Assembly: GCA_026419785.1 (NCBI GenBank)
Contig: JAODTK010005376.1
Coordinates: 124,001 to 188,000 of the forward strand
From: Sclerodactyla briareus
Taxonomy: Eukaryota; Echinodermata; Holothuroidea; Dendrochirotida; Sclerodactylidae
DNA: 64,000 nucleotides
Direction: 5' to 3'
Shown: in pieces, positions 11,461 to 25,294 of the stretch
Numbering within the stretch: the stretch's first letter is position 1
Layout of the letters: each line of letters starts with the position of its first letter
Position numbers and translations under genes: made by a program
Notes under the pieces: generated by a model
Told to the model about the DNA's origin: nothing
Databases searched by the model: none
What the model saw: the letters and a program-made list of their open reading frames with translations, nothing else

Positions 11461-13440
11461 ATGCAAAGCTACGCAATTTGTAAGTTTTGAGCCAGAACTC
11501 AAAGCAGTTTGGATTTACAATTAATGAATTGTCAACAAACTATGGACTGGTACTCTGTTCAGAATGGGGCGTAACTCAAATTGATCATTGGAGGGAAGGT
11601 ATTTTCGCCCTGCGAAATTAGGAAGTGCCAGATGATTTTCATTGTGGTAAGAAGAAAGGAAAACTTAGATTCCGTCACTGAGGTCTAGATTTATGTTTTC
11701 ACTCTGTTCGGCATGCAGTGACGAAGACATTTCTGACTGGCGAGGGCTAACATTTATAAGGGCCCTGTGAGAGGGGTTCTCAGGCAGTTAGGGGGGTTGA
11801 CTCTCCCTTGAAAAGTTCGGATTTAGGGCAAAACTCGGCCTCTAAAAATGTGATATTTTTTTGTGCGAAAATGTGCTGACCACCAAGGGCAGTATAAGTT
11901 CTTTTCTTTTGGTTATTGGCCTGACATCCTACCTCCAGGGGACCACCTCAGTTGGGGTCTACGGAAAAAGGCCGGTTTTCCCGACCGGTTTAGTCCTTCT
12001 GGAGAACCAAGGTATAAATTTCGTTTTGCCTCGAAAAGTTTCTTTCGACGGAAATTTTGACTGAATATCACAATTCGAATTTTTGTGCAATTCTGGAGGT
12101 GGTAACACACAAAAGGTGCAAATTTGCACGGTTTCCTGGTATAGGTTTCCTATGATTTAAAAAAACTTCTCATCCTTGCTAGAATTATACATTCTTGCAT
12201 GGGTTTTGTTATCATAACATAGTCTTCTGTCAGCGCATTACCATGTAGGGAATATCTCACGAGCGCCACAATTGTTTGAAGGTCTCGTTTGGACACGGAC
12301 CACGGACTGTTTTGTTAAAATTGAAATGCAAGAGATATATATTGTTCAAGTTGGAGTGCATCGTCTATCGATGGCCTTCAGCTTGCTAGAAATGCGATGT
12401 CTGAGAACAATTTGTTAAAATATAGTCCCAGAAATACAAAAATTGCACTAAAATATTTTGCACGGAATCTCATAGCTATCGTGCAAGTGGTCTACCGGAC
12501 TGGCAGCGAACAACCCTCGGATACCGAAACGGACGAAGTTTTTGCAGATTATTGGACATCGATGAAATCACATGTCCAAACTGGACAAGATGGACAACTT
12601 TTGCCTCAATCATCGGGCTTCGACAACGAGAAATCGGCAACTGCTGGACAATTGTGGGCCATTTATCCCCATGACTAGTTTGTATGCCTGAATTGTGCCT
12701 ATTCTTTGCCCAAGCGGTGTTCCTCGACTGCAACTTGCTTTTATTCCATTATGTGTTGGAGAAGTCTGACTCCTCATTCGTCGTATGCCAACGCTGCCTC
12801 CGTGTTATAATCAATGGACATTTCATTGTAAATCTACCTTTGTTTAAAAAAAAAATAATCAGACTCACTTATGATCCTGAGTGAGAAACTTCATATCGCT
12901 AGAATGTGCCTTCAAAATACAACGCTCACGACACTATAGAAGCACATTACAGGTCGTCTGCGCGCGCAGCGCGCGGAAATTTTTGGACAATCGGGTTCGG
13001 AATAAAAGGCCAGTGTGGTCTTCGTGAGGCTGCTTTCTCAATATTTTTCAGCCCACACAAGACGCTTAACGGATACGCACTGGTAAACGGACATGTACTT
13101 CCGTATTCATCGAGGAGCAAAAAAGTGGGGACGTGTACCCAGCCCCCTGCCCCCCCCCCCCCAGATCCCGCCCATGTGGATAGTGTTTATGCTATTCTTT
13201 TCCCAAGGAACCGCATTCGGTGTAGGCTAAACCAAAATTCACTGACTTCTGTTTTTCACCATTTCGCCGTCGGTCAAACGGCTTTATAAGGGTGCTTATT
13301 TATTTTTGGATAAGCACTTTCAAATATCCAAATAGCTATACCCCCACTACGGGGATATATGGTTTCGCTCTCACCGTAACTGCCGCGGGTCCGCCGCAGA
13401 AGATGTTCGTGTTACGCAATAAGTCTTTATGTCTTTGATT
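11461..13440. other. Decayed repeats, no gene
   Basis: Contains a perfect palindrome CTGCGCGCGCAGCGCGCGG-like core at 12957-12975, a C-run at 13148-13162, and a CCGGTTTTCCCGACCGG stem-loop near 11972-11988. The 93-codon frame at 12397-12678 and the 127-codon frame at 12906-13289 show no domain. Confidence 0.4.
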
Positions 13441-14200
13441 TACCGCGTTATCTGATTGATCTGAAACTTGGCACCAGGTATGCCCTAGGTGATGAATCTT
13501 GGATGGGTTCGAAAGTGAACTTTGTGGCCCTCTAATTTACAGGTTATGCGCGAGTTTGTCCGATTTACACGAAACTTGGGTGGACTTCACCTGGTCTCGA
13601 AAAAAACATGGTAATTGATTTCAAGCGTCACGGAGGTCACATTGCGAAAATTCACGATTTTTTCTTACTTCGTCGGATTAACGAAAACTTGGTAGGTGAG
13701 CTCCGAAAACAGATGTGACTTAGGATCACTAAGGTCAAGGCTCGTGGAATTTCGCGACACGTTCCAGCCACATAGGCTAACATATGCAAAATTTTGCTGT
13801 ATGTTCCAGAAACTTGTTGAGTATAGGGCCAACTATCAGTCCGATTGAATGAATTTAAGGTGCAGTCAATGTCACTGAGGATTATCTAATGTGACTTATT
13901 CGCGAATTAGGTACCTAATTAGCATATTCTGTTCAATTTTTTAAGTTGCCGGATTTTCAGGAACTTGGTGAATAGAATCTACTATCAGTTCCGATGAAGT
14001 TAAGGTGCAGGAGGGTAATGAAAGCACTTCATGTCAAATAATTTTGCATAATGCAATTATTTTCAAAGTTTAATTGATTGCATGGATGAAACTTGCGTAG
14101 ATGAGGTCTGTCATAGTTCTGAGATTGTGAGGGGGAATCACAATTTTTGAAGGTTTGCTGGATTTTCTAGAAGCTTAGTGAGTATAGTATAATTTACGTG
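13440..14200. repeat. Degenerate tandem array, ~85-150-bp units
   Basis: A core resembling CCGGATTTACACGAAACTTGG recurs near 13455, 13558, 13671, 13799, 13947, 14070 and 14157. GGTCA or GAGGTC text lies between several of them. Spacing is irregular, which suggests an old array eroded by indels. Confidence 0.65.
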
Positions 14201-14289
14201 GTAACACACGATTGATGTTGAATGAAAATGCAGGTGGAGGGGTCAACTTATGAAGGTATCGAGTACGTGACCCTATCTGGGTAATCCGG

Positions 14290-16310
14290 GATCTAGGTTA
14301 TCTGAAGTCAACAGAGGTCAAAGACTGAAAACCTGTAGCCATATGTTGGTTGGCCATATGGAGTACATAATCCCTATGCCTTGTGTCCGAGGGAAGTCTT
14401 GTGAACACGCTCAGTAGTAAACGCACAGCTGCAGACTCCTCATACTTGGTATGTAGGTTTACCATATCGAGTACGGTACATCCCCATTGTTTAGGGTCTA
14501 GTGAGGACATCTGAGTCGAAGCCTCAAAACCTAAACACAGCATAAATCTCTTTCTGCACACTCAGGTCACATGCTCAAGAACAAATCGAGATATAAAAGA
14601 AGATATAACACACATCCATTTCATTCCATTACATTGCGAGTATGAATGAATTGCTCCTGATTCTCATCGTAGGAGGTGGGGGGGGGGGGAGCTTAGTCCT
14701 AGGAGGTTGGAAAAAAGACCGCCAGGGGTGAAAAGGGGCTTGGTTAATCTGGTTCATGGTTTATTGGTTTGTTTTGGTTGAGTAATATATAGAGGCGTTT
14801 GTATTATGTCAATGTGATTCCTGTGACTATTTCAGATGATACCTTATGAGGATATTGGGGGCATCAATACTGCTTACACAGACGCAAATTTATTGATGCT
14901 TTGTTGAGCCGGTGCGCGCATGTCACGTCCATTGTAAACCCTTGAAAAAGGTTCCTACGTGTTCTGCGAGCTGATCATATAGAGCGCATGATTCATTTTA
15001 TTTTGCAGTCTTGTCCAAGGTCATGTAAGGCTAAAGCATGTCGAAGCAAGAGAAAAAAAAGAACATGATCAAGAACGACTTGATACAAAAGTATGGTGTA
15101 TTCACTTTTCATAAGTACAGGACCAATATGTCAATTTGGGTCTGATCTATATCCATCGAAGTCAAAGAGGCAGTGCGGATAAAACCTGTAGCAGTGCCAT
15201 ACATGGCATATAGGTCGGCCATACAGAGCTCATGGTTCCTAGGTCAGGAATAAGCTACGACATCGAGTGCAAAAGGGACGGCGAGGGAATCAGACCCATT
15301 GTGCGTTCTGTTACAAAAAGTTACTAATTTCAATATATCTCGTGTTGTTTTTTTTTTAGTCTAGCTAGTGCATGGATACGATCTCATCATTTCAACACAG
15401 GAATCACCGAATACAGATTACCCATACAAGTGTGTGTTAAAGTTTGCGCTGGTCGGTGTTTTGTGTTATTCAGTATGACCTTAGATAATATTCTTATCAT
15501 TCGTGGAGAGTCCTAATATTAACTGATTCTCTCATTCTATTGTATCTACGTCCGTATAGAGCTGCCGTGAGGGATTATAACGCGTGTACCGTACTGTAAT
15601 AAATGTGACAACAGAAACAAAGTATTCACCACTATTTTAGTTAAAAACATGTATGTTGATGCAATGGCATAAAAGAAGCGAAATCATGTTGGATGTGAAC
15701 AGGAAAATCGATAACCTGGATGATGAAGTGATGAGAAACATTTTGTTGTTAAGAGGTCAGGTCAAAGGTCAGTGAAGGTCAACAGAGGTCGGAAGTCAGT
15801 AAAACGTTGTGAATACGTCCGGAATTCTCGGTAGAATCAATTTAAAATTTGGGATGCAGCTCCTTATGGAATGCACAAGACCTCTATTGTTTTTGGCGTG
15901 GATTAAGGAGGCAATTGTAGAGGAATGGGGAAACTGGAAAACATATGTGATATTTTGGTCAACTTTCGCCTGTGAACACGCCAAATCGACCCCACTTGGA
16001 TGGATCGAGCCTATTGCCGTATTTGGTTGCTATGGGTGTAGATTATTCCTATTGTTTCGGTCATCGGTTCATAGTCACCAAAGGTTCACAGAGGTCAACG
16101 TCTGAAAACACTTGTGAGCATAGTAACTGTGCAAAAGGAATGGTGTAGAGAAGGGTCATGTAACTTACACGATAGGTTGTCATTTGGAGTAAATGTTTCT
16201 GACTGGTTTGGGTCAGGTCCAAGATCACCTAGGGTACAGAGGTCAAAGTTTGGGAACCATGTTGGCATGAGAACTGTGCAACAAAATGAATGAGAAACCT
16301 CATGCACCAA
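14290..16310. repeat. AGGTCA-rich dispersed repeat units
   Basis: The phrase GTCAACAGAGGTCAAAG or a close variant, followed by CTGAAAACCTGT-like text, occurs near 14305, 15158, 15768, 16080 and 16220, and once more near 18705. A TGGCATATAGGTCGGCCATA-type block follows the first two. Direct repeats of AGGTCA match nuclear-receptor half-sites, but here they belong to a repeat. G-run at 14677-14690. No gene supported. Confidence 0.6.
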
Positions 16311-18914
16311 ACTAGACAGAAAGGACAGCTACTTCACCCCAAAAATGAGTTCCGATGAGAGGATGTGCTTTTTACATTGGCTGTGAGATCTTGTTACGAC
16401 ATCTGTAGGTTCTTACGCCACGTCTGTACTTCTCATACTTTACTGCATGTTTGAACTCAAATGAAATTACATATTTTTCTAAATACAACACCCTCATGTT
16501 GTCATTATTTGTAATGATATATTAGGCTGAGGCTGAGCTCACAGATTCACATATTCGTACGAAGCTCGTGTTCTCTGCATTATATCATATTTTACGGTTT
16601 TCATCATAAATCGTCACAGTGTTTATTTCATTCGTGTCTGTAAATTAAAAACGTGTTTTTATTTAGCATCATTCATGAGGTGTTACAGGAACTGTGGTCG
16701 GAAGAACTTCCGGAGATCTTTATTTGAAATATTTCACGTTTTCGTGTAACTAAAAAATAACGATTTCCATTTACTCTCTGTGTTCATTATTCTAGTCAAT
16801 AGGACCAAATCCAAGTTTCATGTTAACTAGAAATCACAAAGAAATCTTCAATTTTGTACAGTCTGCGTTATGAGTATTTCTTGTTTTAGTTAGTATGACG
16901 TGCAACAAAATTGTTCGATATCTATTACAGTATTAGCTTGATAATACTCCAGATCTTGATACTCAGTTTATCGCATTACGTTCCGTATTATGGGACGCTG
17001 CTATAATACAAGTACCAAGTGATAGATGTCAACGGAGAAATGACGTACGGCAGGACATTATCCCACATATTCTAGTTATGACAGAAAAGCCTGGTTTACA
17101 CATTTTTTTGATAATTTCCTCACGGACATAGAAGGATGCCATAGTATATCCGAACAGCGCCCGAAAAAATGATTCAGAGAAACCATCGCTCTCTTATGAA
17201 CGTTTTACTACAAGTGTATTGTATTAACCGAACCCAACAATCCATTTTTATTTTGTTAAGGAACATAGGCCATAGAGAACAGATTGCATATTTGCACAAT
17301 GAACCGTTGTGGTCTCTGGTGTTAATTAATCAGTGTACAGTTGATAACTGGAATTGTTACCCCAGTTCATTATATTTGTATTCTACAAAGGGACGCTGTT
17401 GTCAACGTTAAACATGTCGTTTCAAAAATGTGGTCGGAGGAACCTTAGCAGATGGCCTCTCTATTTCAAATATTTTATAATGTGACACAATTTTAGATAA
17501 ACTCGTGTCGTTGTTCGTATTCTAGCTAATTTCCTTAAAAAGCTAGATATATCTCAGTCATTTCAACACAGGAATCACGGAATTACCCTCCTAATTCTTA
17601 CAGTTTGCGCTGAGTGTGTGTTTTTGTGATAGGCTAGGATCCCATTTACAAGATGTGGTGTGCGGTATGAATGTGGACATCATCATTTTGCGAGAAGAGG
17701 ATTGACATCTTATACTAGACAGATTTCAACTGTATATAATACATAAATATCTAGTAACCCATGGATGCGGACATTAAATTCCAACAACAAGAAATCAATC
17801 TGCCGTGATGCGGCACTATATTACAGCATCCGTGCGTGCATTATAATATTTGCCTACGCCAGTTCATTCCATTTCCTTTAGATGGTTTTCTGCTGTTACG
17901 AAAGTTGGCTCTACCTGTGCAAAACAACTGCAACTCATCTAGCAACTTTGGTTTTGTACTCGTATGAATCCGCCATTTATGGTGTCTTCCTGCATACGAC
18001 ATCCGATTCTATGGAATCCTGCCTCGTTCGATGTGACTTTTGACAATATGTTTAATACTGTGAGACATTCCGATATATATTGCATGACTCTCAGTTTATT
18101 GCATCTACGACGTTCGTCTCCAGCATTTATAATATGTGTATAACTATACCTAATAAATGTGAAAACTGAAACATCGCATCCATATTATTATAGTTATAAT
18201 AGAATGTAAGTTGCTTCAGTGTTATAAAGAGGACACCAATTCACAACTTCCTCGTTTCATATGGGCTCAGATTTTCCTCAGAGAATGTGTAGATATTCGT
18301 GTGTGGGGCGTGTGTGCATGTGTATTTGTGTACTGTTGAGGCTTAAGAAAACGAAAAAAATCGACCACCACCTGTATGATGCTAATACTCGGTATGTGGG
18401 TTTCCATATTGATAAATGATGCTTACACTATTGCGTCAAAGCCCGAAACCGCGTGAACACAATGAGCGCAGGATTCATTAATTGTCCTACCTAAGCTTGA
18501 AAAATTGATATGCCAGGCTCCTCTCTGGAAGTACAAGAAAACTGTTGTTTCTGGTGTAGATTTCAGGTTTTGAGGGAGGGGGTGTGTAGAAAAATGTGAG
18601 ACTGATAGTTTCGCAATTTCTGCAATGCTTGTACTTGGTTCCCATGATGAGTACTGATCCCTAGTGAATAGGGGAAGGGTTGTTTTGGTCCAAGGTAATT
18701 TAAGTCAACAGAGGTAGATCGGAAAACGTGCGGTGAACACGTAAGTCCAGAATGCTTGGTCAGGTCAACCTGAATTCGGTATAGAACTCTCTTTGGAATT
18801 CCCAGACTCTATTGTTTTGACGTAACTGGGAAATTGTACTACATAGTGAAAATAGTGGAATAATAGATCTTAAAGCGATTCTTGAGTTACGAAACGGGTG
18901 GCGCACGTTTCAGT
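16311..18914. other. AT-rich DNA, no gene
   Basis: Similar phrases recur (CATTTCAACACAGGAATCAC near 15385 and 17558; GTGGTCGGAAGAACTTC near 16693 versus GTGGTCGGAGGAACCTT near 17431), so part of this is an old duplication of about 1-2 kb spacing. No reading frame of note. Confidence 0.45.
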
Positions 18915-18951
18915 GGGGGGGGGGGGTGGGGGGGGGGGGGGGGGGGGGGGT
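18915..18951. repeat. Long G homopolymer
   Basis: About 35 bases of almost pure G with a single T interruption. The true length is doubtful; it is a strong G-quadruplex candidate. Confidence 0.9.
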
Positions 18952-21900
18952 CAGTGTACACATGAGGAGAAGCGATAGAGGGACACGAGCGGTCACCGTA
19001 GCTAATCTGAGTTCTTGAAGGAGATACAACAGTAGCTGGTCACGGCACATACATGGTAGTGGAACCTAGGCCCCGGCAATCCAACGCTAACGTCCTATGC
19101 GGGCTGACGCGGTGTGTAAATGGCAGAGTAAGCACAATTTTCATTGTATTCAGACAGCGCTACCCTGAGAATGTCCCGAAGAGAGTAAAACAGACGTCGG
19201 TGATCAACACAATTTAACGCCACGAAAATGTAACCGAGTTGTCAGTTTCGTGTCCAAGGGGAGGACATTCTGCGTCAATTTGTCCCCGGAGGTAGCTCAT
19301 GTCCGTAGATGGTCAGCACTTTAACGCACTCGAGTGTGATCGCGTGTCAGTTCGGGAGTGGGGGACATTTTCAAATTGCTACAATATGTTGAGCGCGTTG
19401 CCTCTCCAATTAATATAATAGCTCCATGTAGTAGACAGATTCATTGAGTATGTAATATCAACTTGTGGGGGGGGAATTTTGTTACATGTTTTGAAGTTGA
19501 TGCTGGATACCGGGCAGGCAGGATTAGCCTGTGAGGTAGCTTTTTTTTTTTTTTAGCTATGGGTGACGTGAGTGAATGAGGGCGACGAAGGAGATTCGAA
19601 CAATGGTTTATACCAAGATGTAGCGGAATCAAATCGGAAACTGGCAGGACCCGAGAAAAGAGAGTTAAAACCTGATGAGTACGGGGAACCTTGGGCTGCC
19701 AGTTCGCTATGTTAAATTTAATCTTCCAATAGAAATAGACAGTTTGTGATTGAGGACCTGAATTGTTACACACGTCCGCTGATGAAGGTGGTAGAGTAGT
19801 GGAACGAAACAAGTAACCCACTATCATTCTGTGCCCAGGAGAGAATGAAACTCGTCGTGATGAGTTTAGGCCGGTTTGCGTGGATCATGAGATAGCGATT
19901 CCAACAATGTTTAGCAGAAGGGTGACCAGAAACATACACCTGGCTGTCTCCGCATGAGATGATAATTAATATTAGCAGATATTATTATGTCTCCAACAGG
20001 CGGCAATGTACATGGGAAGGCCCTGCATGCAACTTGGTGGTGGGGGAAACAACCACAATCATGCCTAACAGGTACGAACTGGTACCGCGGATGGGAATAA
20101 CATTGGATTTTTTTTATTCAAGTACGACTTAAATCGCGAGAGAGCAGGGTCACAAGACCTAAACCTAATGCGATATAGGCGAGTCCATCCAGCAGGGCCA
20201 TGGTTACGAAGTCGCAGGCGGCTCTGTAGGTCAACGTCGGTAGCACTCTCATTATCAAGTGACGTTGAAGATTGTCAGGTACAACTTTGTTAGATCTGAA
20301 AGATCCGACCTGGACGGAAATATGGCCCGGACGCGCGAAAGTTTACTATTCTGGTGAGAATTATAACAGGGATCAAGCACTATCCTACGAGGTAAATTAA
20401 CCGAACAAACGTCTTCTGAACTGATTCAAGCAGAGAAACGTGATTAAATTCCTTCCTCACTCGTTCCTCCATCCCTCTCTGTCTAATGCGCTCTGTGTTT
20501 GTTGGTTGTTCCATTTCTCCTTCCTTTCGTCTTTGTTCTCCTTTTCTTTCTTTCTTTCTCAAACGATACAATAGAGGCACGGAGGACCCAATCAGTAGGC
20601 CGCAACAAAAAACTTTGTGCTACGTAGTAATTGTTCGTATTCAATAATTTTACAACATTGAGTACGGAGCCCACAAAGGAAGTTGTATCATATATAATTC
20701 TTGTTCACTTCTCCGGATGAAGGATAAGAGGGACGCGTGCCCCACTGAGAAACCGCCAAGAATTGAGATTGAGACTGGGCTTACATTTGATGCGAGTATA
20801 GGTAACGAAACAAAATGCCGAACTAGCTGTGTATACCATGTGGTGACACTATGATGGTGGCCGGATGTTGCACATAAAATTGGAAAACAGTCGTTTCGAT
20901 CTTAATATACCATAAGGGTTAGAGTCTTCATTCGTTGGGACCTCTCAGTAGACGTGCGGACTTATGATCATTGAACCTGTTTTCTTTTTTTCCAAACAAT
21001 GAGCAATAATAAAACTACACATCGGAATTTGAAACGTTCCCCAAGCTCCATAGAATAGAAATAGAAAAATAGAATAATATATACAAGTAATGATGTCAAT
21101 ATAAGATATAAATATACAAGTTACGAAAAAAAGGCCAGTTGAAAAATAAGGTTATCATAAAAATTTGACGGCATAAAAGGAGTCTGCCGTGTATCGGATC
21201 CAGTTGAGCCAGTTAGGCATTCTCGTTTATAATCTTCCTCACTAGAATAAAAGTATAGTTGGGAGGAAATTTTTCAGTCCAGCGAAACTCGTGTCGAATA
21301 TATATCAAGATACCATACTGCTGTTTCACTCGTATCCTCAGGACTGCACATATTGTTAAGTAACTTTCATAACCGTATTTTACGAAATATCCTGAGCTGA
21401 ATATACAAATGATGCGTTTGGTAATGTATTATCATTCCATTCTAAGAATCACCAGCCATCAGAAGGCGCAGTTTCTCTTGAATAGTTCTTCCAACTGTAT
21501 CTATGTTTGAACAGTTTGTAAGGTTTGGACGCAACCCGACATATAAGCTGAACAACTGGTAAACAACTTATCGTTTACAGCAACATCATTTCAAAAGAAC
21601 AGTGTATCACTCACGCGTGGCATGGAACCTGTTATTTGCTAAGAAGGGTTCTGGAGAGAGAAGCAGAAGAAACTAAATCCACTAACGGAGGGTTAATAAT
21701 ATATCAAGCATTTTTGAAGAACGAAGTAGTAAAGTAGTGTCAAAAACGATATGTAGTAGTACAAAACCTAAATAGCAAATCACTTGAGGAATAGCCTATA
21801 TTAAACATGAACTCGAACAAAACTACGAAAGCTTACTGAAGCCGACCAAGCTCTGTTGGAACCGTCAAGTTATAGGATTGAATTACAAAGTTACGAATTA

Positions 21901-22189
21901 TAGGGAATGCAGTGATGTATTTGAAAACAGTCGACAGTGGAGAAGTCCACTGGAACGAAAGTAGGCTGTCCAACCTTTCCGTCCATCAGTAACCTATAGG
22001 GTGTAGAGATTTGTCGTTAACCCCCCGCGCGTTTATTTATATAATAAAGTTCTGTACGGAATTTGAAAAAGAAGAAGAGTCCTATGGAATAAATGTGACC
22101 CCTGTGAAACCGCTGCCTTCTCATGGTAAATCAGGAATCAAAGGGTTAACCAGATGGTCCTGATCGCACGTTAACATTGCACGCTCCAC
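18952..22189. other. No recognisable feature
   Basis: About 3.2 kb without a clear repeat or gene. The 128-codon minus-strand frame at 19441-19827 has no family resemblance I can see and contains a lysine run from an A-tract. A pyrimidine-rich stretch with (TTTC)n lies at 20505-20562. Confidence 0.45.
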
Positions 22190-22830
22190 CGGACCTCACT
22201 AATGAGGGCGCTGTTTCCGATAGCCGACAGTGCGCGTGACGAAGGCCGCGTGATTAACCCCATGGATCTATTATATTAACTGTAAAGAGGACATCAGGTC
22301 AGGTATTGTGTGCCCGTCCAAGTCCCGTCATAGGCACAAACCCGAAGTGAGGAGGTGTACTATTGTGTGTAACATCGGGGAACACAATTTATTTCGTTTG
22401 CTCTCGGTGTAATTTTTCTTCTAACTAGATGAATGCCTCACCGCATGCTTTTTGTCGCTTCATAGTAATCATCGAATGTCATAGGGCAAGATTTTGGAAC
22501 ATCTCAAGTGAGTGTTACTCTGTTTCAGAATACACTGATGACTAGCTAATATATGCCACTCTCGGTATCACCTGATTCATTACGGGAGCATAGAAACAAC
22601 TTAATCAATTCGAAAATACAAATCGATTGCGTTTGGCAGAGACACAATCACCTAGATTGTGTTGTGAAGTACACTCCGTCTTGAACTATAGCTGATTGAT
22701 GTGAAGCTCGAATCAGAAGGGTTTTCAAACAGCACACATTAGTATGAATAATGCGAATGCATTCGCCCGAATCACGTTCCCTATTACACTAACTGTATGA
22801 GGGCTCCCTAGGGCTCATAGCACACGGCTC
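22190..22830 (+). repeat. Dispersed repeat B, copy 1
   Basis: Matches 49040-49520 in the same orientation. Shared blocks in order: TATTGTGTGCC, GTCCCGTCA-type text, GAAGTGAGGAGG, TATTGTGT, TTCATAGTAA-type text, GCAAGATT, GTGAGTGTTAC, CTGTTTCAGAA, TTACGGGAGYA, CGATTGCGT, AGACACAATCACCTAG-like text and GCTCGAAT. Confidence 0.6.
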
Positions 22831-23689
22831 CCACCGAATTTTGCTCTCATAGGTGCTTGCTTCATCAACAGCATGCCCTAGGCTTTTATTAACACCCTTT
22901 TAGGCTGGTAGGCGTCTTAAGACGCTCTGCAGAAACACCTCTGTGCTCCTCGGTATAACTCAGTACTCACAGGGTTGAGTCAGATATGCGATTTCCATTA
23001 AATCTATTTAAAATTGAACGTGTAGCATTCACACTTATATACCTCAAAGTACCTTTATTACTCACTACTCTACCCGTTCCATTCTGCTATTCGGGTAAAT
23101 AAGGAGCATGTTATTGAATGAATGGCCATCGTTGGTATACTCGATACGTCAAGAATAACTCCATTCAAAATTACAGCACTCAATCGTTTCTATTCCTCGG
23201 GAATGGTATCATCATCCACAAACTACGAATTTTTGAACTCCAACGCTAATCGATTCGACAATGTTTTCTTTCAACTGTAGTATTTGTATCATCATACAAT
23301 ACAGTATGGGTAGCGTCGTGGCTGCAAAGGAGGATATGAAAGAAGGCTGAATGGAACTTTATTGCCCAGTTAACATCCCCTAAATGGTAATACTGGCTGG
23401 AATTCCATAGTTTTTGGTACCAATCCCGCATTCCCTTATTGATATGGGTGCCACAGCCAGGGACTATTTTGCTTTCATTCAGATTATGTCTGAATATGTT
23501 GCCCTAAAATCCTCATGCCCTATCAATGTTTCCCCGTTATGCGTGCAACTTTGTCCTTTTCGTTTATCTAGAGAGGCATTTGTTAAGCTTAATGCTTGAA
23601 GCAGAGCACGGGAGATAAACTGAATAGCGATATCTCCAATTATAGTAGATGCAAGGCGGCGATTTTGTGTTGGCGATTGGTGTGGGTGG
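22831..23689. other. No recognisable feature
   Basis: Mixed-composition DNA. Short frames near 23246-23600 are uninformative. Confidence 0.4.
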
Positions 23690-24245
23690 TGGGGCTAATG
23701 AATGCATCAAGCGGAGCGCCACCCATGATTGACAAACCCCCCAGATTGCAGGCAATAGCACTTCCCGTTCCTATCAGCAAAAAACCGACATTCGTAAAAT
23801 CGAAGATAGATCTATTGTTATTATTTAAAAAATTGAGAAGGGTCCTGCGAGTATATGTGTGTCGCTCACTCCCGAAGATTACGCTTTGGCAACCAATTGC
23901 ACAACAAATGTTTGTATTGGTCTTACACTCTCAGAACTCTTGAACTGTGGTCGCCACGGGCAGAGGCGTCTATAGAGTGGGTGATTGGGGGGATATAACA
24001 ATCCACCATCTGTGTGGAGCGCCACCAAGAGTTGGCGCGGATCGTCCAAGGAAATTTCGGCATCTAGAAGTTCCCAGATAGCAGGAAGTCCCTCTCACGT
24101 GCCATTACCATCAGCATAGAAAATATCTCATAACAGCAATTTTCTGTTCTGTTTTTCTTGTATTAGGAAAATATTTATAAATTTCCTCAACTTGCCGGTG
24201 GAGAGGGATGCTCTCGACGACCAGCCTCCATCGACAGTTTGTATG
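23690..24245 (+). repeat. Dispersed repeat C, two abutting copies
   Basis: GGAGCGCCACC occurs at 23712 and 24018. The second is followed by AGAGTTGGCGCGG, then about 190 bases later by a TGGAGAGGGATGCTCTCG block and CGACCAGC. The same series occurs at 40250-40510. The 115-codon frame at 23596-23943 falls in this repeat and is rejected as a gene. Confidence 0.6.
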
Positions 24246-24540
24246 GATCGAATGAAAGCCTAGGAAATCAGAGGGGTCATGCGCGAAAATGCGCGAAAAA
24301 TTTCCACGTTTTTTTTCATCTCAAGAGTGTTTAATTTGTCCTTATTACTGACCTATTACAGAAACACCTTTCGCAGTATGTCGGTATGCCCCCTTTGTAA
24401 TGACCTGTTTAACACGGCGCAGACTTACACCTAGGTCCTCGGAGGAGAACACTGGGAGACAACCCAGGGCCATCCGGTGGTGAAAACTGGTCGGACATTT
24501 ATTGAGGGCTGTTCACACTAATGCGATACGATACGATATG

Positions 24541-24726
24541 ATAATAATAATAATAATAATAATGTAACTCGTAAAGCGCTAAATCCAACCCAGGGTTGCT
24601 CAAAGCGCTTTACGGGTGATGAGACAATAACAAAAACAAACATTAATACAACGAGTAAACATAAAGGTTTTAGTTTTATAATGATAATTTTTTTATTTTT
24701 TTTATTTTTTTTAAAAATGTTATTTT
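24541..24726. mobile_element. Nested (AAT)n-GTAAAGCGC insertion in the left TIR
   Basis: An AAT microsatellite is followed by GTAAAGCGCTAAATCC...GCTCAAAGCGCTTTACGG and ends in a T-rich tail of about 40 bases. It sits exactly between the outer and inner terminal repeats of the surrounding element. AGCGC...GCTCAAAGCGCTTTAC text of this type is common in retroelement 3' ends of aquatic animals (general recollection, not verified here). Confidence 0.5.
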
Positions 24727-25294
24727 TAATAGAGTGTTCACACTATTGCGAGACGATACGATAAATTGATCGGACGTCAAGCTGAAATATTTTACTTTAT
24801 TCGTATGATAAATCATCGGCTCAGTGATAAACTTGCGCATTTTGCAAAGAGTATGTAACGTCAAACGGGCTATTGATTTGATTTGATTTGATTGCTACGG
24901 GTTCAGGAAGCCAATGTGACTCATCATGGAACCCTAACCGAATTTTTGATCGTGGATGAGCACCGGCGACAACTCGCCTTCTCTTCTCGACTAGTGCTCA
25001 GATGATATCGAGGCAGGAGTGACACCAATCCCTGCTCCCCGGACCGCAATTTTACGTCCCCATCCGACGGACGATCAGTGAACTCCAGGACCTGACCACT
25101 TTCTCAGAACCTGGAGGAGCGGAAGATGTTCGACGCGACTGCTCACATCCGAACCTACGAGACCTGTATTGCAAGTGCCCCGAACCACCCCCCGAAAATT
25201 ACCAAGCCTCACTGCCCAACAGCAGGACCAGAACCTAAGACATGAAACACCAATCGCAACTGCAAAGACAGCCACTTCTGGAAAAGCCCGTTGC

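Noticed and set aside
19441-19827. 128-codon minus-strand frame
   Set aside because: No domain, Lys run from a homopolymer, and no supporting neighbour.
23596-23943. 115-codon frame
   Set aside because: Falls in repeat C and has no recognisable domain.
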